64,000 bases of DNA from Candidatus Desulfovibrio gallistercoris (GCA_019118745.1 DWYJ01000106.1:1-64000); one strand, 5' to 3'; numbered from the stretch's first letter, positions 42,985 to 52,569 are shown. Notes: a model not told the origin generated them from the sequence alone. Numbers and translations: made by a program.

Positions 42985-43938
42985 TTATTTCTTCTTGGAA
43001 GAACTCTTGCGGGACGAACCAGACGTCCCCTTGTCCTTCTTCTTTTGCTGCTGAGACGACGCGCGGGCCTTTGCCTTGCTCTTGCCGCTCTGACGCGAGG
43101 ATGCGGCAGCCTTTGTCTTGCTCTTGCCGCTCTTGCGTGAAGCAGAGGCCTTGTCCTTGCTCTTGCTTTTGCCGCTCTTGCGGGAAGCGGACGCCTTGTC
43201 CCGGCTTTTCCGGCGCTGTTCGGACGGCTTGCGCACCTGATCCTTCTTCTTGCGCTGGGACGAGACCTGCGACGACTGCTTGCCCTTCTTGCGGCTTTCG
43301 CTCGCGGCCTCCTTGCGCGCCTTGCGGGAACGCTCCATGTCGCGCACGGCGCGCTCCTCGGTATACTGCGCCATGCGGCTTTCCGCCTGCGCCACCAGAT
43401 CCTGCCCGTCGGCGCTCATGCTGACCCGCCGCGCCCCAAGGAAGGTATTGTTGAAGTAGGGGTCATCCAGCGAGCTGATCTTGACGGAGCTCCGCCGCCG
43501 CGGGCTGTGCACGAATTTGCCGTCCCCGACATAGATGCCCGTGTGGTAGCCCCGCCGCGGATGCCGAAAGGCCACGATGTCGCCCGCTCGCATGTCTTCC
43601 ACGCGCGTGATGCGCTGCCCGATGGAGGACTGTTCCCGTGCCGTGCGGGGCAGCTTGACCCCGACGCTCTGATACGCCCACTGCACGAGGCCCGAACAGT
43701 CGAAACCGCCCGGATTGCGCCCGCCGGGCACATAGGGCGTGCCGATGGCCGAGCGGGCCGTCTTCACCACGGACTGGCCGGAGGCCCGGTCCCGCGCATC
43801 TTCCTGCCGGTTCAGGACGTCTTCCACATTGGCCCGGTAGCGGATCAACAGATCCTTGTCCTGCTGCTTGCGCGCCGTGCAGCCGAGGAGCACGGCAGAG
43901 ATCAGAAAAAGGGTCAGCAGATTGCGTACTTGGCGCAT
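42985..43938 (-). CDS. NlpC/P60 peptidoglycan hydrolase lipoprotein
   Basis: This 317-aa lipoprotein starts with a signal peptide and lipobox AVLLGC. An NlpC/P60 domain covers about residues 55-170, with catalytic Cys in FDCSGLVQW (about 81), His in YHTGIYVG (about 134) and a third polar residue in KFVHSPRR. It probably cuts D-Glu-meso-DAP stem peptides in the periplasm. From about 190 on there is a Lys/Ser/Arg-rich tail with repeats of RKSGKSK and similar units, likely disordered and able to bind the anionic cell wall or membrane. ATG 43938 has GGAG upstream; a TTG five codons earlier is also in frame. Confidence 0.9.
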   Translation of the reverse strand: MRQVRNLLTLFLISAVLLGCTARKQQDKDLLIRYRANVEDVLNRQEDARDRASGQSVVKTARSAIGTPYVPGGRNPGGFDCSGLVQWAYQSVGVKLPRTAREQSSIGQRITRVEDMRAGDIVAFRHPRRGYHTGIYVGDGKFVHSPRRRSSVKISSLDDPYFNNTFLGARRVSMSADGQDLVAQAESRMAQYTEERAVRDMERSRKARKEAASESRKKGKQSSQVSSQRKKKDQVRKPSEQRRKSRDKASASRKSGKSKSKDKASASRKSGKSKTKAAASSRQSGKSKAKARASSQQQKKKDKGTSGSSRKSSSKKK

Positions 43939-43977
43939 TCGTTCTCCAGACAAGGGTAAACCCGCTTGCGCGGGTTG

Positions 43978-43997
43978 AAAAAACGGGCAGAACCCGT
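43978..43997 (-). terminator. Terminator after the FlgC-like gene
   Basis: On the minus strand ACGGG-TTCTG-CCCGT is followed by TTTTTTC. A second GC hairpin (CCCGC/GCGGG) follows about 10 bp further on, in the leader of the NlpC gene. Confidence 0.75.
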
Positions 43998-44013
43998 ACT
44001 ATCCACAGAGATA

Positions 44014-44427
44014 TCAGGCCTTCATGTCCAGAATGACGCCCAGCATGTCATCCGCTGTGCGTACGACCTGGGCATTGGCCTCATAGGTGTGCGGCATGGC
44101 CACAAGATCGACCATTTCCCGCTCCAGGCTGGTGCCGCTGGGGAAAAGGCTTTCCAGCGGCGTGCCGTCGCTGGCGCCCATGTCGCGGGCGCGCTGGCGC
44201 AGCTCGTCATAGGAGACGCGCGTGCCTTCCTGTCCGGCCAGGCCGTCACCCTGGAAGACGGCATCCAGCCGCGTGCCGTTGTTGCCGGCGATATCCGAAT
44301 ATTCCGCACGCTGCGGATTGAAGCCCGCCGTGTTCACGTTGGCGATATTGTGCGTCACCGTCTGCATGCCGGCGCCGAACGCGGAAAGGGCCGACGAACC
44401 GATGCTCATACTGCTTGAAATGCTCAT
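44014..44427 (-). CDS. Small flagellar rod/hook-like (FlgC-type) protein
   Basis: This 137-aa protein has both sequence signatures of flagellar rod and hook proteins. The N-terminal part contains SALSAFGAGMQTVTHNIANV followed by NTAGF. The C-terminal part EMVDLVAMPHTYEANAQVVR precedes DDMLGVILDMKA. Both ends form the coiled D0 region in the family. It fits FlgC best by size. It stands alone here rather than in a flgBC operon, so it may be a paralogue or an orphan rod-type protein. ATG 44427 follows GGGGAG, and a terminator follows. Confidence 0.85.
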   Translation of the reverse strand: MSISSSMSIGSSALSAFGAGMQTVTHNIANVNTAGFNPQRAEYSDIAGNNGTRLDAVFQGDGLAGQEGTRVSYDELRQRARDMGASDGTPLESLFPSGTSLEREMVDLVAMPHTYEANAQVVRTADDMLGVILDMKA

Positions 44428-44512
44428 AGTATCACTCCCCTTTCCCGGTTTTTAGCACAGACTGTCACAAAAGGCAAAAGGCTTTTTACCGGGGCGGCGG
44501 AAGGAGACGCGC

Positions 44513-45301
44513 TCAGTCCCGGCCGGACGGGTCCAGGTGGCGCTCGATGCAGGCAAAGGCGTTGTGGCTGTGGATGGATTCCATACTTTCCACCTCCACC
44601 CGGAACCACGATATCTGCCCGTGCTCCAGCAGGCGCTGCGCCACATTGCGCACCACGTCCTCCACGAAAGTCGGCTGGGCGAAGGCGTGTTCGGTCACGT
44701 ACTTCTCATCCTCCCGCTTGAGGAGGGTGTAGACGGCCGACGAGCCCGACGCTTCGGCCATTTCGATGAAGTCCTCGATCCAGCTGAAGTGCGTCATGCG
44801 CACGGACAGCCTGATCATGGTGCGCTGGCTGTGCGCCCCTTCCCGGCTGATGGCCTTGGAGCAGGGGCAGACCGTCATGACCGGCACGTTGACGTCCAGC
44901 GAGAACGACTGTCCCTCGTCGGTCAGCTCGCCGGTCAGGCGGCATTCGTAGGCCACGAGGCTCTCGCTGCCGGAGGCCGGGGCCGCCTTGCGCATGAAAT
45001 AGGGGAAACAGAAATGCACATAGGCCCGCCGCGCCTCGAGACGCTCCTTGATGGCGGCGAGCAGACGCCGCACGGACTGATAGCTGATGGCGTCGTTCCA
45101 CTCTTCCAGCGCCGCCACGAAGCGGCTCATGTGCGTTCCCTTGAAGGCGGCGGGCAGATCCACGCCCATATCCACGCGGGCCACGGTCTGGCGGCTGCCC
45201 TCGGCCTTGTCCCGCACCAGCAGGGGCATGGTGATGCCCCGCACCCCAACCGTATCTATCGGCAGCGCCACCTGCGGCGCATGACGTTGCACATCTTCCA
45301 T
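44513..45301 (-). CDS. folE2: GTP cyclohydrolase I type B
   Basis: This 262-aa enzyme converts GTP to dihydroneopterin triphosphate, the first step to folate (and queuosine precursors). FolE2 features include [13 protein letters not shown] near the start, [15 protein letters not shown] (about 48), and [19 protein letters not shown] (about 142) with the metal Cys, followed by the Glu/His-rich C-terminal part. ATG 45301 is used; TTG 45310 is also possible. It begins directly at the end of nikR, so the two are probably co-transcribed. FolE2 accepts several divalent metals, so pairing with a metal regulator is noteworthy. Confidence 0.95.
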   Translation of the reverse strand: MEDVQRHAPQVALPIDTVGVRGITMPLLVRDKAEGSRQTVARVDMGVDLPAAFKGTHMSRFVAALEEWNDAISYQSVRRLLAAIKERLEARRAYVHFCFPYFMRKAAPASGSESLVAYECRLTGELTDEGQSFSLDVNVPVMTVCPCSKAISREGAHSQRTMIRLSVRMTHFSWIEDFIEMAEASGSSAVYTLLKREDEKYVTEHAFAQPTFVEDVVRNVAQRLLEHGQISWFRVEVESMESIHSHNAFACIERHLDPSGRD

Positions 45302-45302
45302 A

Positions 45303-45722
45303 TCAGGCAAGATCCTGTCCTGTCGTTGTTCCGCTGAAAGTGCCGTGCTTCACGCCCTTGCAGGAGACAAGACGGTCGGCGAGCGCGCGCACCCGGCCCG
45401 CGTCCCCTTTCAGCACCAGCACTTCCAGACAATTGTGATGATCAAGATGCACATGCAGGGTCGTGATGATGATGTCGTGATCATCATGCTGCATGCGCGT
45501 CAGCTTGCGGGCCAGATCGTTCTTGTGGTGATCGTAGACCAGCGTCAGCGTGCCGGCCGCCTCGGCCTCGGCGCGCTGCCATTCTTCCTCGACCAGCGCC
45601 TTGCGGATAAGATCGCGGATGGCCTCCGAACGATTGCCGTATCCCTTGCGGCGGCACAGATCGTCAAAGGGCTCCAGGAGCTCCTCATCCAGTGAGACGC
45701 CGAAGCGCGTCAGCTTGCCCAT
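45303..45722 (-). CDS. nikR: Nickel-responsive regulator NikR
   Basis: This 139-aa protein has an N-terminal ribbon-helix-helix ([20 protein letters not shown]) and a C-terminal ACT-like metal-binding domain with [17 protein letters not shown], which holds the nickel His and Cys ligands. NikR represses nickel uptake when nickel is plentiful, which matters to hydrogenase-rich sulfate reducers. No nik operon is seen in the window, so its targets are elsewhere. It is 27 bp downstream of the methyltransferase gene and immediately upstream of folE2. Confidence 0.95.
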   Translation of the reverse strand: MGKLTRFGVSLDEELLEPFDDLCRRKGYGNRSEAIRDLIRKALVEEEWQRAEAEAAGTLTLVYDHHKNDLARKLTRMQHDDHDIIITTLHVHLDHHNCLEVLVLKGDAGRVRALADRLVSCKGVKHGTFSGTTTGQDLA

Positions 45723-45749
45723 GTGCCTCTTCCTCTCCTGCTGTCTTCC

Positions 45750-46484
45750 TCAGCACGCCGCCTGACGCCGGCTGATCTCCCAGACGTGCACCGTGACCGG
45801 CACAGGCTGGGCATAAAGAGGCTCCACCTCCGCGCTGAAGACCCGCCGGCCCTGCCAGCCGCCGCCGTGCAGCGCCTGCAGGAAGGCGTCGTACACGCTG
45901 CGGCCGGGCTCGGCCACCCAGGCCACGCCGTCAGGGGAGAGCGCATGCTCCAGAAAGCGCATGACCGGCGCCACGAAGCGTTTCTCGTACATGATGTCCC
46001 CGCCCCAGATCCGCTCGATGCCGCCGGGCCTCAGGGCGGGCTGCCGCCAGTCCATGACGGCCCAGAGCGGGCCGGGCCGCATCCCGTTGTGCGCGGCATT
46101 GCGCGCGGCAAAACGGATGGCGTCCATCTCGTAATCCAGCCCCAGCACGTTCGCCCCCAGCCAGGCCCCCACCAGGGCGGTCAGCCCCAGGCCGCAGCCC
46201 AGATCGAGACAGCGCCGCCCGACCAGTTCCTCGCGCCGCAGCTCCAGCCAGCGGGCCAGCACCAGACTGGACGGCCAGAGCTCCGTCCAGTAAGGCAGGC
46301 GTTCATCCTCGAAGTTCCGGGGATCTTCCGTCATGGCCTCCCAGAGCTCCTCCAGATTGGCGGACCGCAGCAGTTCCCAGCGGCGTCCGCACGCCGTCAC
46401 CTGGATACGGGCGCGGTCTTCGAGCGGTTCCGCGGCCTGAGGGGCGCCGCCGGGACCGGAAGGGGAGGCGAAAATGTGTTCCAT
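45750..46484 (-). CDS. Class I SAM-dependent methyltransferase (METTL21-like)
   Basis: This 244-aa enzyme has the Rossmann SAM motif CLDLGCGLGLTALVGAWLGA (about residue 90) and a following LGLDYE acidic loop. The segment ERLPYWTELWPSSLVLARWL just before motif I is typical of the nicotinamide-N-methyltransferase/METTL21 protein-lysine methyltransferase group. GGDIMYEKR (about 158) takes the place of the catalytic D-x-x-Y motif, read here as DIMYE. The substrate is unknown. ATG 46484 follows GAGGAG. It is divergent from cvpA, sharing a 151-bp intergenic region. Confidence 0.85.
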   Translation of the reverse strand: MEHIFASPSGPGGAPQAAEPLEDRARIQVTACGRRWELLRSANLEELWEAMTEDPRNFEDERLPYWTELWPSSLVLARWLELRREELVGRRCLDLGCGLGLTALVGAWLGANVLGLDYEMDAIRFAARNAAHNGMRPGPLWAVMDWRQPALRPGGIERIWGGDIMYEKRFVAPVMRFLEHALSPDGVAWVAEPGRSVYDAFLQALHGGGWQGRRVFSAEVEPLYAQPVPVTVHVWEISRRQAAC

Positions 46485-46635
46485 CTCCTCACCATAGCCT
46501 ATTGCCCCCCCGCTGTACAGACGTGCCCCCCGCCCTCCCCTTCCGGAAAAAACAGGCGGGGCGCGCTCTTGTGAGGAAGGCCGCCTTCTGCTAGGCTGTC
46601 GCCACTTCTTTTCCGAGGTTTTTTTCGAGGGATCT

Positions 46636-47124
46636 ATGGGACAGGATATTTTTGACGTCATCGTCGTGCTGGTGCTGGTCTTTTTTACCCTGCGCGGCTT
46701 CTGGAACGGTTTCGTGGGCGAGGTGGCCGGGCTGGTCTCCCTGGTGGGCGGTTTCTGGGCCGCGCATAACTTCCACCCCCTCCTGTCCGAGCATCTGACC
46801 TTCATCAGCGAACCGGCCTGGCGGCAGCTTGCCGCCTATGTGCTGATCTTCGTCGCCACGCTCATCCTGGTGGCCGTGCTGGCCCGCATCCTCCAGAAAG
46901 TCCTGTCCTTCAGCTTCGTCACCTGGGTGGACAGGCTGGCCGGCGGCATCCTGGGGCTGGCCAAGGGGCTGCTGCTCTGTTCCGTCGTGCTGCTCATACT
47001 CCAGAAGCTCATGGGCAACATGGCCTTTCTCCAGAATTCGCGCGCCCTGCCCTATTTCACCAGTCTCATCGAGCAGATCCGGGCCTGGCTGCCGCCGGAC
47101 GTGCTGAGCTGGTTCAACATCTGA
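46636..47124 (+). CDS. cvpA: CvpA-family membrane protein
   Basis: This 162-aa inner-membrane protein has four hydrophobic helices, and the CvpA-type start FDVIVVLVLVFFTLRGFWNGF and central VDRLAGGILGLAKGLLLCSV are diagnostic. In other bacteria CvpA affects colicin V production, purine metabolism links and envelope stress resistance; the molecular role is unclear. ATG 46636 follows GAGGG. It is followed by mazG after 142 bp, in the same direction. Confidence 0.9.
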   Translation: MGQDIFDVIVVLVLVFFTLRGFWNGFVGEVAGLVSLVGGFWAAHNFHPLLSEHLTFISEPAWRQLAAYVLIFVATLILVAVLARILQKVLSFSFVTWVDRLAGGILGLAKGLLLCSVVLLILQKLMGNMAFLQNSRALPYFTSLIEQIRAWLPPDVLSWFNI

Positions 47125-47266
47125 CAGGAAGCATGCGGGGACTGAGCGCACGGACGCTTTCCGTCCCGCCCGGCCCCACGGGCACATCACGCCCTGACGC
47201 GCCGGGGCCCGCCGCCGTCCGCACGGTCTGCGGGCAGGGCATGCCGCATCAATAAAGGATCGAGAT

Positions 47267-48070
47267 ATGGAAAAAAGCGCACTGGAACGATTGCAGGAGG
47301 TCCTTGACCGCCTGACGGCCGAAGAGGGCGGCTGCCCGTGGGACAAGGAACAGACGCCCCGCACCCTTGCCGAGTACATCATCGAAGAGAGCCACGAGCT
47401 CGTCAGCGCCATCCGTTCCGGCACGGACGCCGACGTCTGCGAGGAACTGGGCGACGTGGCCTTTTTGCTGCTCTTCGTGGCCCGGCTCTATGAAAAGCAG
47501 GGGAAATTCTCGCTGGACGACGCCCTGGCGCACAATTGCGCCAAGATGATCCGCCGCCACCCGCATGTCTTCGGCGACGCGCATTTCGACACGCGGGACG
47601 AACAGCTCAAGACCTGGGAACAGATCAAACGGACCGAGCACGCCGACGCCGAGGGCCGCCCCAAGGGGCTCTTCGACAGCCTGCCCTCCAGTCTGCCGCC
47701 CCTGACCAAGGCCTACCGCATCCACTCCAAGGCCGCCCGCGTGGGCTTCACCTGGCAGCAGGACGAGGAGGTGGAGCAGCAGGTGGAAGCCGAATGGCTG
47801 GAATGGCTGGACGTTTCGGCCGGCGACGACACCGACGCCCAGCGGCATGAACTGGGCGACCTGCTCTTCAGCATCGCCGAACTGGGACGGCGCAAGGGCA
47901 TCAAGGCCAGCGAGGCGCTGGACGACGCCAATACCCGCTTCCTCCGGCGCTTCGCGCGCATGGAAGAGCTCGCGCGCGCCCAGGACCGGGACTTTGCCGC
48001 CCTCTCGCTGGACGAGAAGGACGAACTGTGGACACAGGCCAAGGCGGAAGAAACAGCCGGGAAGGCCTGA
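47267..48070 (+). CDS. mazG: Nucleoside triphosphate pyrophosphohydrolase MazG
   Basis: This 267-aa enzyme hydrolyses (d)NTPs to monophosphates and diphosphate, cleaning the nucleotide pool and lowering (p)ppGpp effects. It has the usual two MazG repeats. The first starts GGCPWDKEQTPRTLAEYIIE, with EESHELVSAI and EELGDVAFLLLF as the E-E-x-x-E...E-x-x-D metal set. The second carries ELGDLLFSIAELGRRKG. ATG 47267 follows AAAGGA. The next gene begins only 2 bp after its stop. Confidence 0.95.
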   Translation: MEKSALERLQEVLDRLTAEEGGCPWDKEQTPRTLAEYIIEESHELVSAIRSGTDADVCEELGDVAFLLLFVARLYEKQGKFSLDDALAHNCAKMIRRHPHVFGDAHFDTRDEQLKTWEQIKRTEHADAEGRPKGLFDSLPSSLPPLTKAYRIHSKAARVGFTWQQDEEVEQQVEAEWLEWLDVSAGDDTDAQRHELGDLLFSIAELGRRKGIKASEALDDANTRFLRRFARMEELARAQDRDFAALSLDEKDELWTQAKAEETAGKA

Positions 48071-48072
48071 GC

Positions 48073-50157
48073 ATGCGCACGCTTCCGTTGTCTGGATGCC
48101 GGGCCGCGCGGGGCCTCATGCTGCTGCTCCCCCTGCTCGTGGCGGCGCTGCTCATGGCGGCCTGCACGGCAGGCAGGACGCCGGGCAGGGGCACAGGGGC
48201 CGCCGTACGCCCGGAGGCCCGCCTGCCGCGCGCCGATCCGGGCTATGTGCAGTGGCTGGAACGCCAGTCCATGCTGGGGGCCGCGCCGCTGCTGGCGGGG
48301 CAGGTATCGGGGACGGAACGCATCTGGAGCAACAGCGCCCTGAGCAAGAACCGCTCCCTGCTGCTGACCGCCGCGTCCAACTGGCTGGAAGTCGATCCCT
48401 ACACCGTCGGCGCATCCGACGGCGTCCTTGCCGCGCTGGGCGGCAGTCTGCCCCCGCTGCTGGGCCAGCTGGGCATCGGCGGCCTGTACGTGTCGCCCAC
48501 GGGAGAACGGGGCGACATCTGGCAGGAAGCGCCGCGCGTCGGCACGGCCGACAACGTGACCGCGCTCCACTTCGACAAGGCCGTCGGCACCGATGAGGAT
48601 CTGACCCGCCTGCAGGGACGCCTTGAAGCCGCGCACATCCAGCTCGGCGGCGAACTGCCGCCCGCGGCCACGGGCCTCGGCCCGGACTTCATCCTGCAAG
48701 CCCGCCACGCGCCCCGCTTTGACGGCCTCTACGCCATGATCAGCGTCCCGCGCGATCTCTGGGCCAGCCTGCCGTCCGTCCCCGGCGAATGGGATTGTCT
48801 GGCCCTGCGGCCGGAAGCGGTGAGCGCTCTCCAGGCCCGGGGCCTGCTGCCGCCCACCCTGCTGCGGCAAAAACTGGCCTGGGCCGAGCCCGGCGGCTGG
48901 GCCGCCACGGGCGAGGTGCGCGGCACGGACGGGCAGATCCGCCGCTGGGTCTACCGTTTTGCGGACGATCCCCAGCGCCCCGTCCTGCTCTGGCAGGACC
49001 CGTCTGGTCAGGCTCGCCGCATTTTTTCCGCGGCCATCATCCGCCATACGGGCCTGCAGGGGCAGGCGCTGGCCGGGCTGCGGCTGGAAGCCCTGTTCGG
49101 TCTTGACGTGCCGCCTCCGGCAGGCGAAGGCAGCGCCGCCTCTCTGTCGGACCGGCTGACGCCGGGCTACGGCGCGCTGGTCGCCGCCGCGCGGGAAGTG
49201 CACCGCTATGGCGGCTGGGCCGTGCAGGCCGATGCCCTGCCCCCCTCGCTGCTCGCGCCCGTCCTGCGCATGGGCGTGGATTTCTCGCGGGACAGCCTCA
49301 CCGCGCCCGCCGCGGAATACGCCCTGCTCAGCGGCGATGCCGCGCCCCTGGCCCGCCTGTTGCGGCAGGCGCTGGAAAGCGACCTGGATCAGACCCGCCT
49401 TGCCCGCGGACTGCACGGCTGGCAGGGGGTGGACTGGCGTCTGCTGCGTGATCTGCCCGATGGGGAACGCCTCGTCAGCGAGGCCCGCCGCCTGAGCGGC
49501 CTGGACGGCGAGGACTTCCGCCTCTGGACGACGCCGACCTCTCTGGCGGCCCGCGCGCTCGGTCTGGACGCCGAAGCGGCCCTGCGCCCGGAAAATGCCG
49601 AGAAGCTGCGCCGGGCCTCCCTGGCCCTGCTCTCCTGCCGGGCCGGCCTGCCGGGGCCGCTCTTCATCAGCCTGCAGGAGCTGACCGGCGCGCTCGATGT
49701 GCCGCGCAGCGTCTCGCGCGACATCCTGCCCAGCCGCGGCCTGGTCCCCCTGCCCGACGCCTCCGCCCGGAGCGGGGCCGTGCCTTCCGCTCCGCTGGCT
49801 TTCGGCCCCCTGCGGGAACAGATGGCCGCGCAGGACAGTTTCCTCATGCTGGCGGCCCGTCTGCTGCTGGCCCGTCAGGCGGCCGGCCTCGCGCAGGGGA
49901 AACTCGTGTCCGTCCAGCAGGCGGGCGGCTGCCTCGCGCTCTGCTCCTCCCTGCCGGAGGGCGGCTACTGGCTGACCGTCATCAATCTTTCCGGCCGGGA
50001 GCGGGAATTTTCCGTACAGCTCCCCGCCGCCGGCGATATGCTCGATATCTTCAGCGGCCAGAGCCTCAGCGCCGGCCGCCGGCTCTCCCTGAACCTTGCG
50101 GCGTACCAGTCGCGCCATCTGGTCATGGATGCCCACGCCGCCACTTCCGCCCCATAG
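48073..50157 (+). CDS. Large lipoprotein with degenerate alpha-amylase-like features
   Basis: This 694-aa protein starts with a signal peptide ending in a lipobox (LLMAAC, Cys about residue 34), so it is membrane-anchored. Parts resemble GH13/trehalose-synthase-like proteins: the late segment with an NLSG... beta-sandwich and VQLPAAGDMLDIFSG...AYQSRHLV looks like the C-terminal beta domain of that family. The catalytic Asp/Glu/Asp regions are not recognisable, so it is probably not an active glycosidase. It is directly after mazG and 9 bp before the next membrane protein, with which it probably functions. The family call is tentative. Confidence 0.55.
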   Translation: MRTLPLSGCRAARGLMLLLPLLVAALLMAACTAGRTPGRGTGAAVRPEARLPRADPGYVQWLERQSMLGAAPLLAGQVSGTERIWSNSALSKNRSLLLTAASNWLEVDPYTVGASDGVLAALGGSLPPLLGQLGIGGLYVSPTGERGDIWQEAPRVGTADNVTALHFDKAVGTDEDLTRLQGRLEAAHIQLGGELPPAATGLGPDFILQARHAPRFDGLYAMISVPRDLWASLPSVPGEWDCLALRPEAVSALQARGLLPPTLLRQKLAWAEPGGWAATGEVRGTDGQIRRWVYRFADDPQRPVLLWQDPSGQARRIFSAAIIRHTGLQGQALAGLRLEALFGLDVPPPAGEGSAASLSDRLTPGYGALVAAAREVHRYGGWAVQADALPPSLLAPVLRMGVDFSRDSLTAPAAEYALLSGDAAPLARLLRQALESDLDQTRLARGLHGWQGVDWRLLRDLPDGERLVSEARRLSGLDGEDFRLWTTPTSLAARALGLDAEAALRPENAEKLRRASLALLSCRAGLPGPLFISLQELTGALDVPRSVSRDILPSRGLVPLPDASARSGAVPSAPLAFGPLREQMAAQDSFLMLAARLLLARQAAGLAQGKLVSVQQAGGCLALCSSLPEGGYWLTVINLSGREREFSVQLPAAGDMLDIFSGQSLSAGRRLSLNLAAYQSRHLVMDAHAATSAP

Positions 50158-50166
50158 GAGTCGCCC

Positions 50167-52569
50167 ATGAGTCAATATTATCCCGGCCAGCAATCGGACA
50201 ACGACATCCGTTGTGATACGGGTATCCCGACCCGGCCCGCGCCCGAAAAGCCCCTTGCCGCCGATGCGCCCGGCGCGGCAGCTTCCGACGCCGCGTCCGA
50301 TGAACGGCCTCCGGCTGCCGGCGACGCCGTTTCGCCGGACGAGACGGCGTCCGCCGCAACACCGGCCCCCGACGCTCCTGACGCCCCCGAGGCGGGACAT
50401 GCCGCACCGCAGGAGGAGGCCGCGCCCTCCCCGGACGCCCCTGCTCCTGACGCCTCCGCTTCTGAATCGGAGGCGGCTGCCGCCGCCCTCCCTCCCCGCC
50501 CGGTCACGGCCGCGACGCGGGGCACGACGGCCCATATCGACCCTGTCCCCGATGATGAGGACATCCCTGTCCTGGAAGTCGCGCCGCCCACTGGGCGCAG
50601 CCGTCCCGCCGGACGGGCGCAGCAGCTCTTCCAGCGGCTGGCCGTGGCGGGGCCGCTCGCGCTCCTCGTGCTGCTGGCCGTGCAGATCTGGCCCATCTTC
50701 CTGACCGGCGGGCGCTTCTGTCCGGCGGAATGGCCTTCCGTGCTGGCGGCGCTCACCAGCCTGTCCGACGGTCAGTGGCTTTGCCCCAGCGGACCGCAGG
50801 GGGCCCAGCTGCCGCTGCTCTTCTGGCTCATGAGCGGCCTGCATCAATTGCTCCTGCCGGCCGGGCTGTCTGATCTGCTCCTCTTCCCCGTCACATCGGC
50901 GCTTTGCGGCGCGCTGGCCCTGCTGGCCACCTGGCTGCTGAGCCGGGCCACGGGCAATGACCGGGAATCCGCCCTTGCCGCCGGACTCATGCTGCTGTGC
51001 AGTCTGCTCTTCCCCTTCTTCGCCCATTTCATGGGCCCGCCGCCGCTGGCGACGGCGCTGACGCTGCTCTCTCTGGCCTGTCTTTGCCGCGGCTGGCAGA
51101 GCGCGTCCACATCGCTGCTGCTGCCGCTCGGTTTCGTGCTGGCCGGACTGGCGGGCCTGACGGGCGGTCTGGCCTACATGGCCCTGCCGCCCCTCACCAG
51201 TCTCGTCTGGCTGCTCTGGCGGCTGCGCCTCGGCCGGGCCCAGCGTCTGGACGCCGTCATCGGCTTCCTCCTCATGCTGCTGGTCATCGCCGTCTGGTTG
51301 CTGGCGCTCATCATCCTTGTGGAAGCCGACACCTATCTGCAATCCGTGGTCCGGCAGTTCTGGCACTGGCCCTTCCCGCTTTCCGGCAAGTGGTGGCTGC
51401 CCCTGGCGGCGGGCGTGCTGGGCATGGGCCCGTGGCTTGCCCTCATCCCCTTCGTCTCCTGGACGCGCGTGCTGCGTCAGGCCCCGCATGCGCTGGCCGC
51501 GAGCCGGCATGAGAACTGCGGCGCGTCCTTCCTCTGGATAGCGCTGATCCTCTCGGCCGTCCTGAGCCTGCTGGCTCCCGGTCTCAGCGGTTCCGGGCCG
51601 CTGCTCTGCCTGCTGGCCATCCTGCTGGGCCGCGCCCTGCTGCGCCTCTCGGACCTGGGGAGCCGCATCTTCTATCTCGTGGTCGCCCTGCTCTTCCTGC
51701 ACGCGGGCATGGCCCTCACGGCCTGCGGCTTCGGCGTGACTCTGGACTGGCTCGTCAACTTCACTTCGCTGAAGCTGACGCCGGAGCAGCAGCAGGTCGT
51801 CCTCAAGCTGAGCGGCCTGCCCGTGCTGGGCATCCTCGGCATCCTCTGCGCCGTTACCGTCACCCGCCTGGTTCGCCGCTCCTGGCCCGGCGGCGCGCTG
51901 CTGGTCTGCACCCTGCTGGCCTGCCTGCTCGCCCAGCCGGCGCATCTTCTGTTGTCGCCGCAGCTCGGCGCGCAGGCCTCGATGCCTCTGCCCAGCGCTG
52001 AAGAGCTGCGGGCCTTCCTGACCCAGCGGAACGAAAAGCCGCTGCCGCCGTGGTACCCGGCCCCCATCGACCTGAAGGCCCTGCCGCCCGCCGGGGAAGC
52101 GCCCGCCGCTCCCGACGGCGCGGACACGGCGGACAGTCCGGCAGCGCCCGCAGAACCGGCTCCGACCGCCGGACAGGCAGACGATGCGGCAGCCGGACAG
52201 GCCACCGATGCGCCCGCCGCATCCGGCGATACGCACAAGGCGGACGGTGCGGAAGGCTCGGCGACGCCCGCCGAACCCGCCCCGGCGGACGAACCGGCGA
52301 ACGCAGCGGCAAGCGAGCCGTCCGCCGAAGCTCCGGCAGCGACGGAAACGCCGGATGCTGCGACCGCCGGACGGCCGGAGGCCGGTAACGCCGGGCAGCC
52401 TCTCCTCAGGGGAGACGGCCTTGCTCCGGCGGAAGGCGCGCCCACGCCCGGCAAGCAAACTCTCCCCGCCCCGGCCCCCGACGCTCGGGCGGCGGAAGAA
52501 CCGGATGCGCCGGCGATCCGGGAGGAAGCCGCGCCCGCTGACGCGGAACCGGAAGCCACGACACTCTGA
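50167..52569 (+). CDS. Multi-spanning glycosyltransferase-like membrane protein with disordered tails
   Basis: This 800-aa protein has a 150-residue Ala/Pro/Asp/Glu-rich N-terminal tail, then about ten to twelve membrane helices (about residues 160-590), then another Ala/Pro/Glu-rich tail of about 180 residues. The helical core layout resembles GT39/ArnT-type lipid-linked sugar transferases (GLHQLLLPAGLSDLLLFPVT..., PFFAHFMGPPPLATALTLLSL), but the D-E catalytic loop is not obvious. It is cotranscribed with the amylase-like lipoprotein. Both tails look intrinsically disordered. The function is inferred only from topology. Confidence 0.55.
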   Translation: MSQYYPGQQSDNDIRCDTGIPTRPAPEKPLAADAPGAAASDAASDERPPAAGDAVSPDETASAATPAPDAPDAPEAGHAAPQEEAAPSPDAPAPDASASESEAAAAALPPRPVTAATRGTTAHIDPVPDDEDIPVLEVAPPTGRSRPAGRAQQLFQRLAVAGPLALLVLLAVQIWPIFLTGGRFCPAEWPSVLAALTSLSDGQWLCPSGPQGAQLPLLFWLMSGLHQLLLPAGLSDLLLFPVTSALCGALALLATWLLSRATGNDRESALAAGLMLLCSLLFPFFAHFMGPPPLATALTLLSLACLCRGWQSASTSLLLPLGFVLAGLAGLTGGLAYMALPPLTSLVWLLWRLRLGRAQRLDAVIGFLLMLLVIAVWLLALIILVEADTYLQSVVRQFWHWPFPLSGKWWLPLAAGVLGMGPWLALIPFVSWTRVLRQAPHALAASRHENCGASFLWIALILSAVLSLLAPGLSGSGPLLCLLAILLGRALLRLSDLGSRIFYLVVALLFLHAGMALTACGFGVTLDWLVNFTSLKLTPEQQQVVLKLSGLPVLGILGILCAVTVTRLVRRSWPGGALLVCTLLACLLAQPAHLLLSPQLGAQASMPLPSAEELRAFLTQRNEKPLPPWYPAPIDLKALPPAGEAPAAPDGADTADSPAAPAEPAPTAGQADDAAAGQATDAPAASGDTHKADGAEGSATPAEPAPADEPANAAASEPSAEAPAATETPDAATAGRPEAGNAGQPLLRGDGLAPAEGAPTPGKQTLPAPAPDARAAEEPDAPAIREEAAPADAEPEATTL

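Noticed and set aside
47713..52458. 1581-codon reverse-strand open frame
   Set aside because: It is Gly/Arg/Gln low-complexity shadow coding antisense to mazG, the lipoprotein and the membrane protein, all with clear features on the plus strand.
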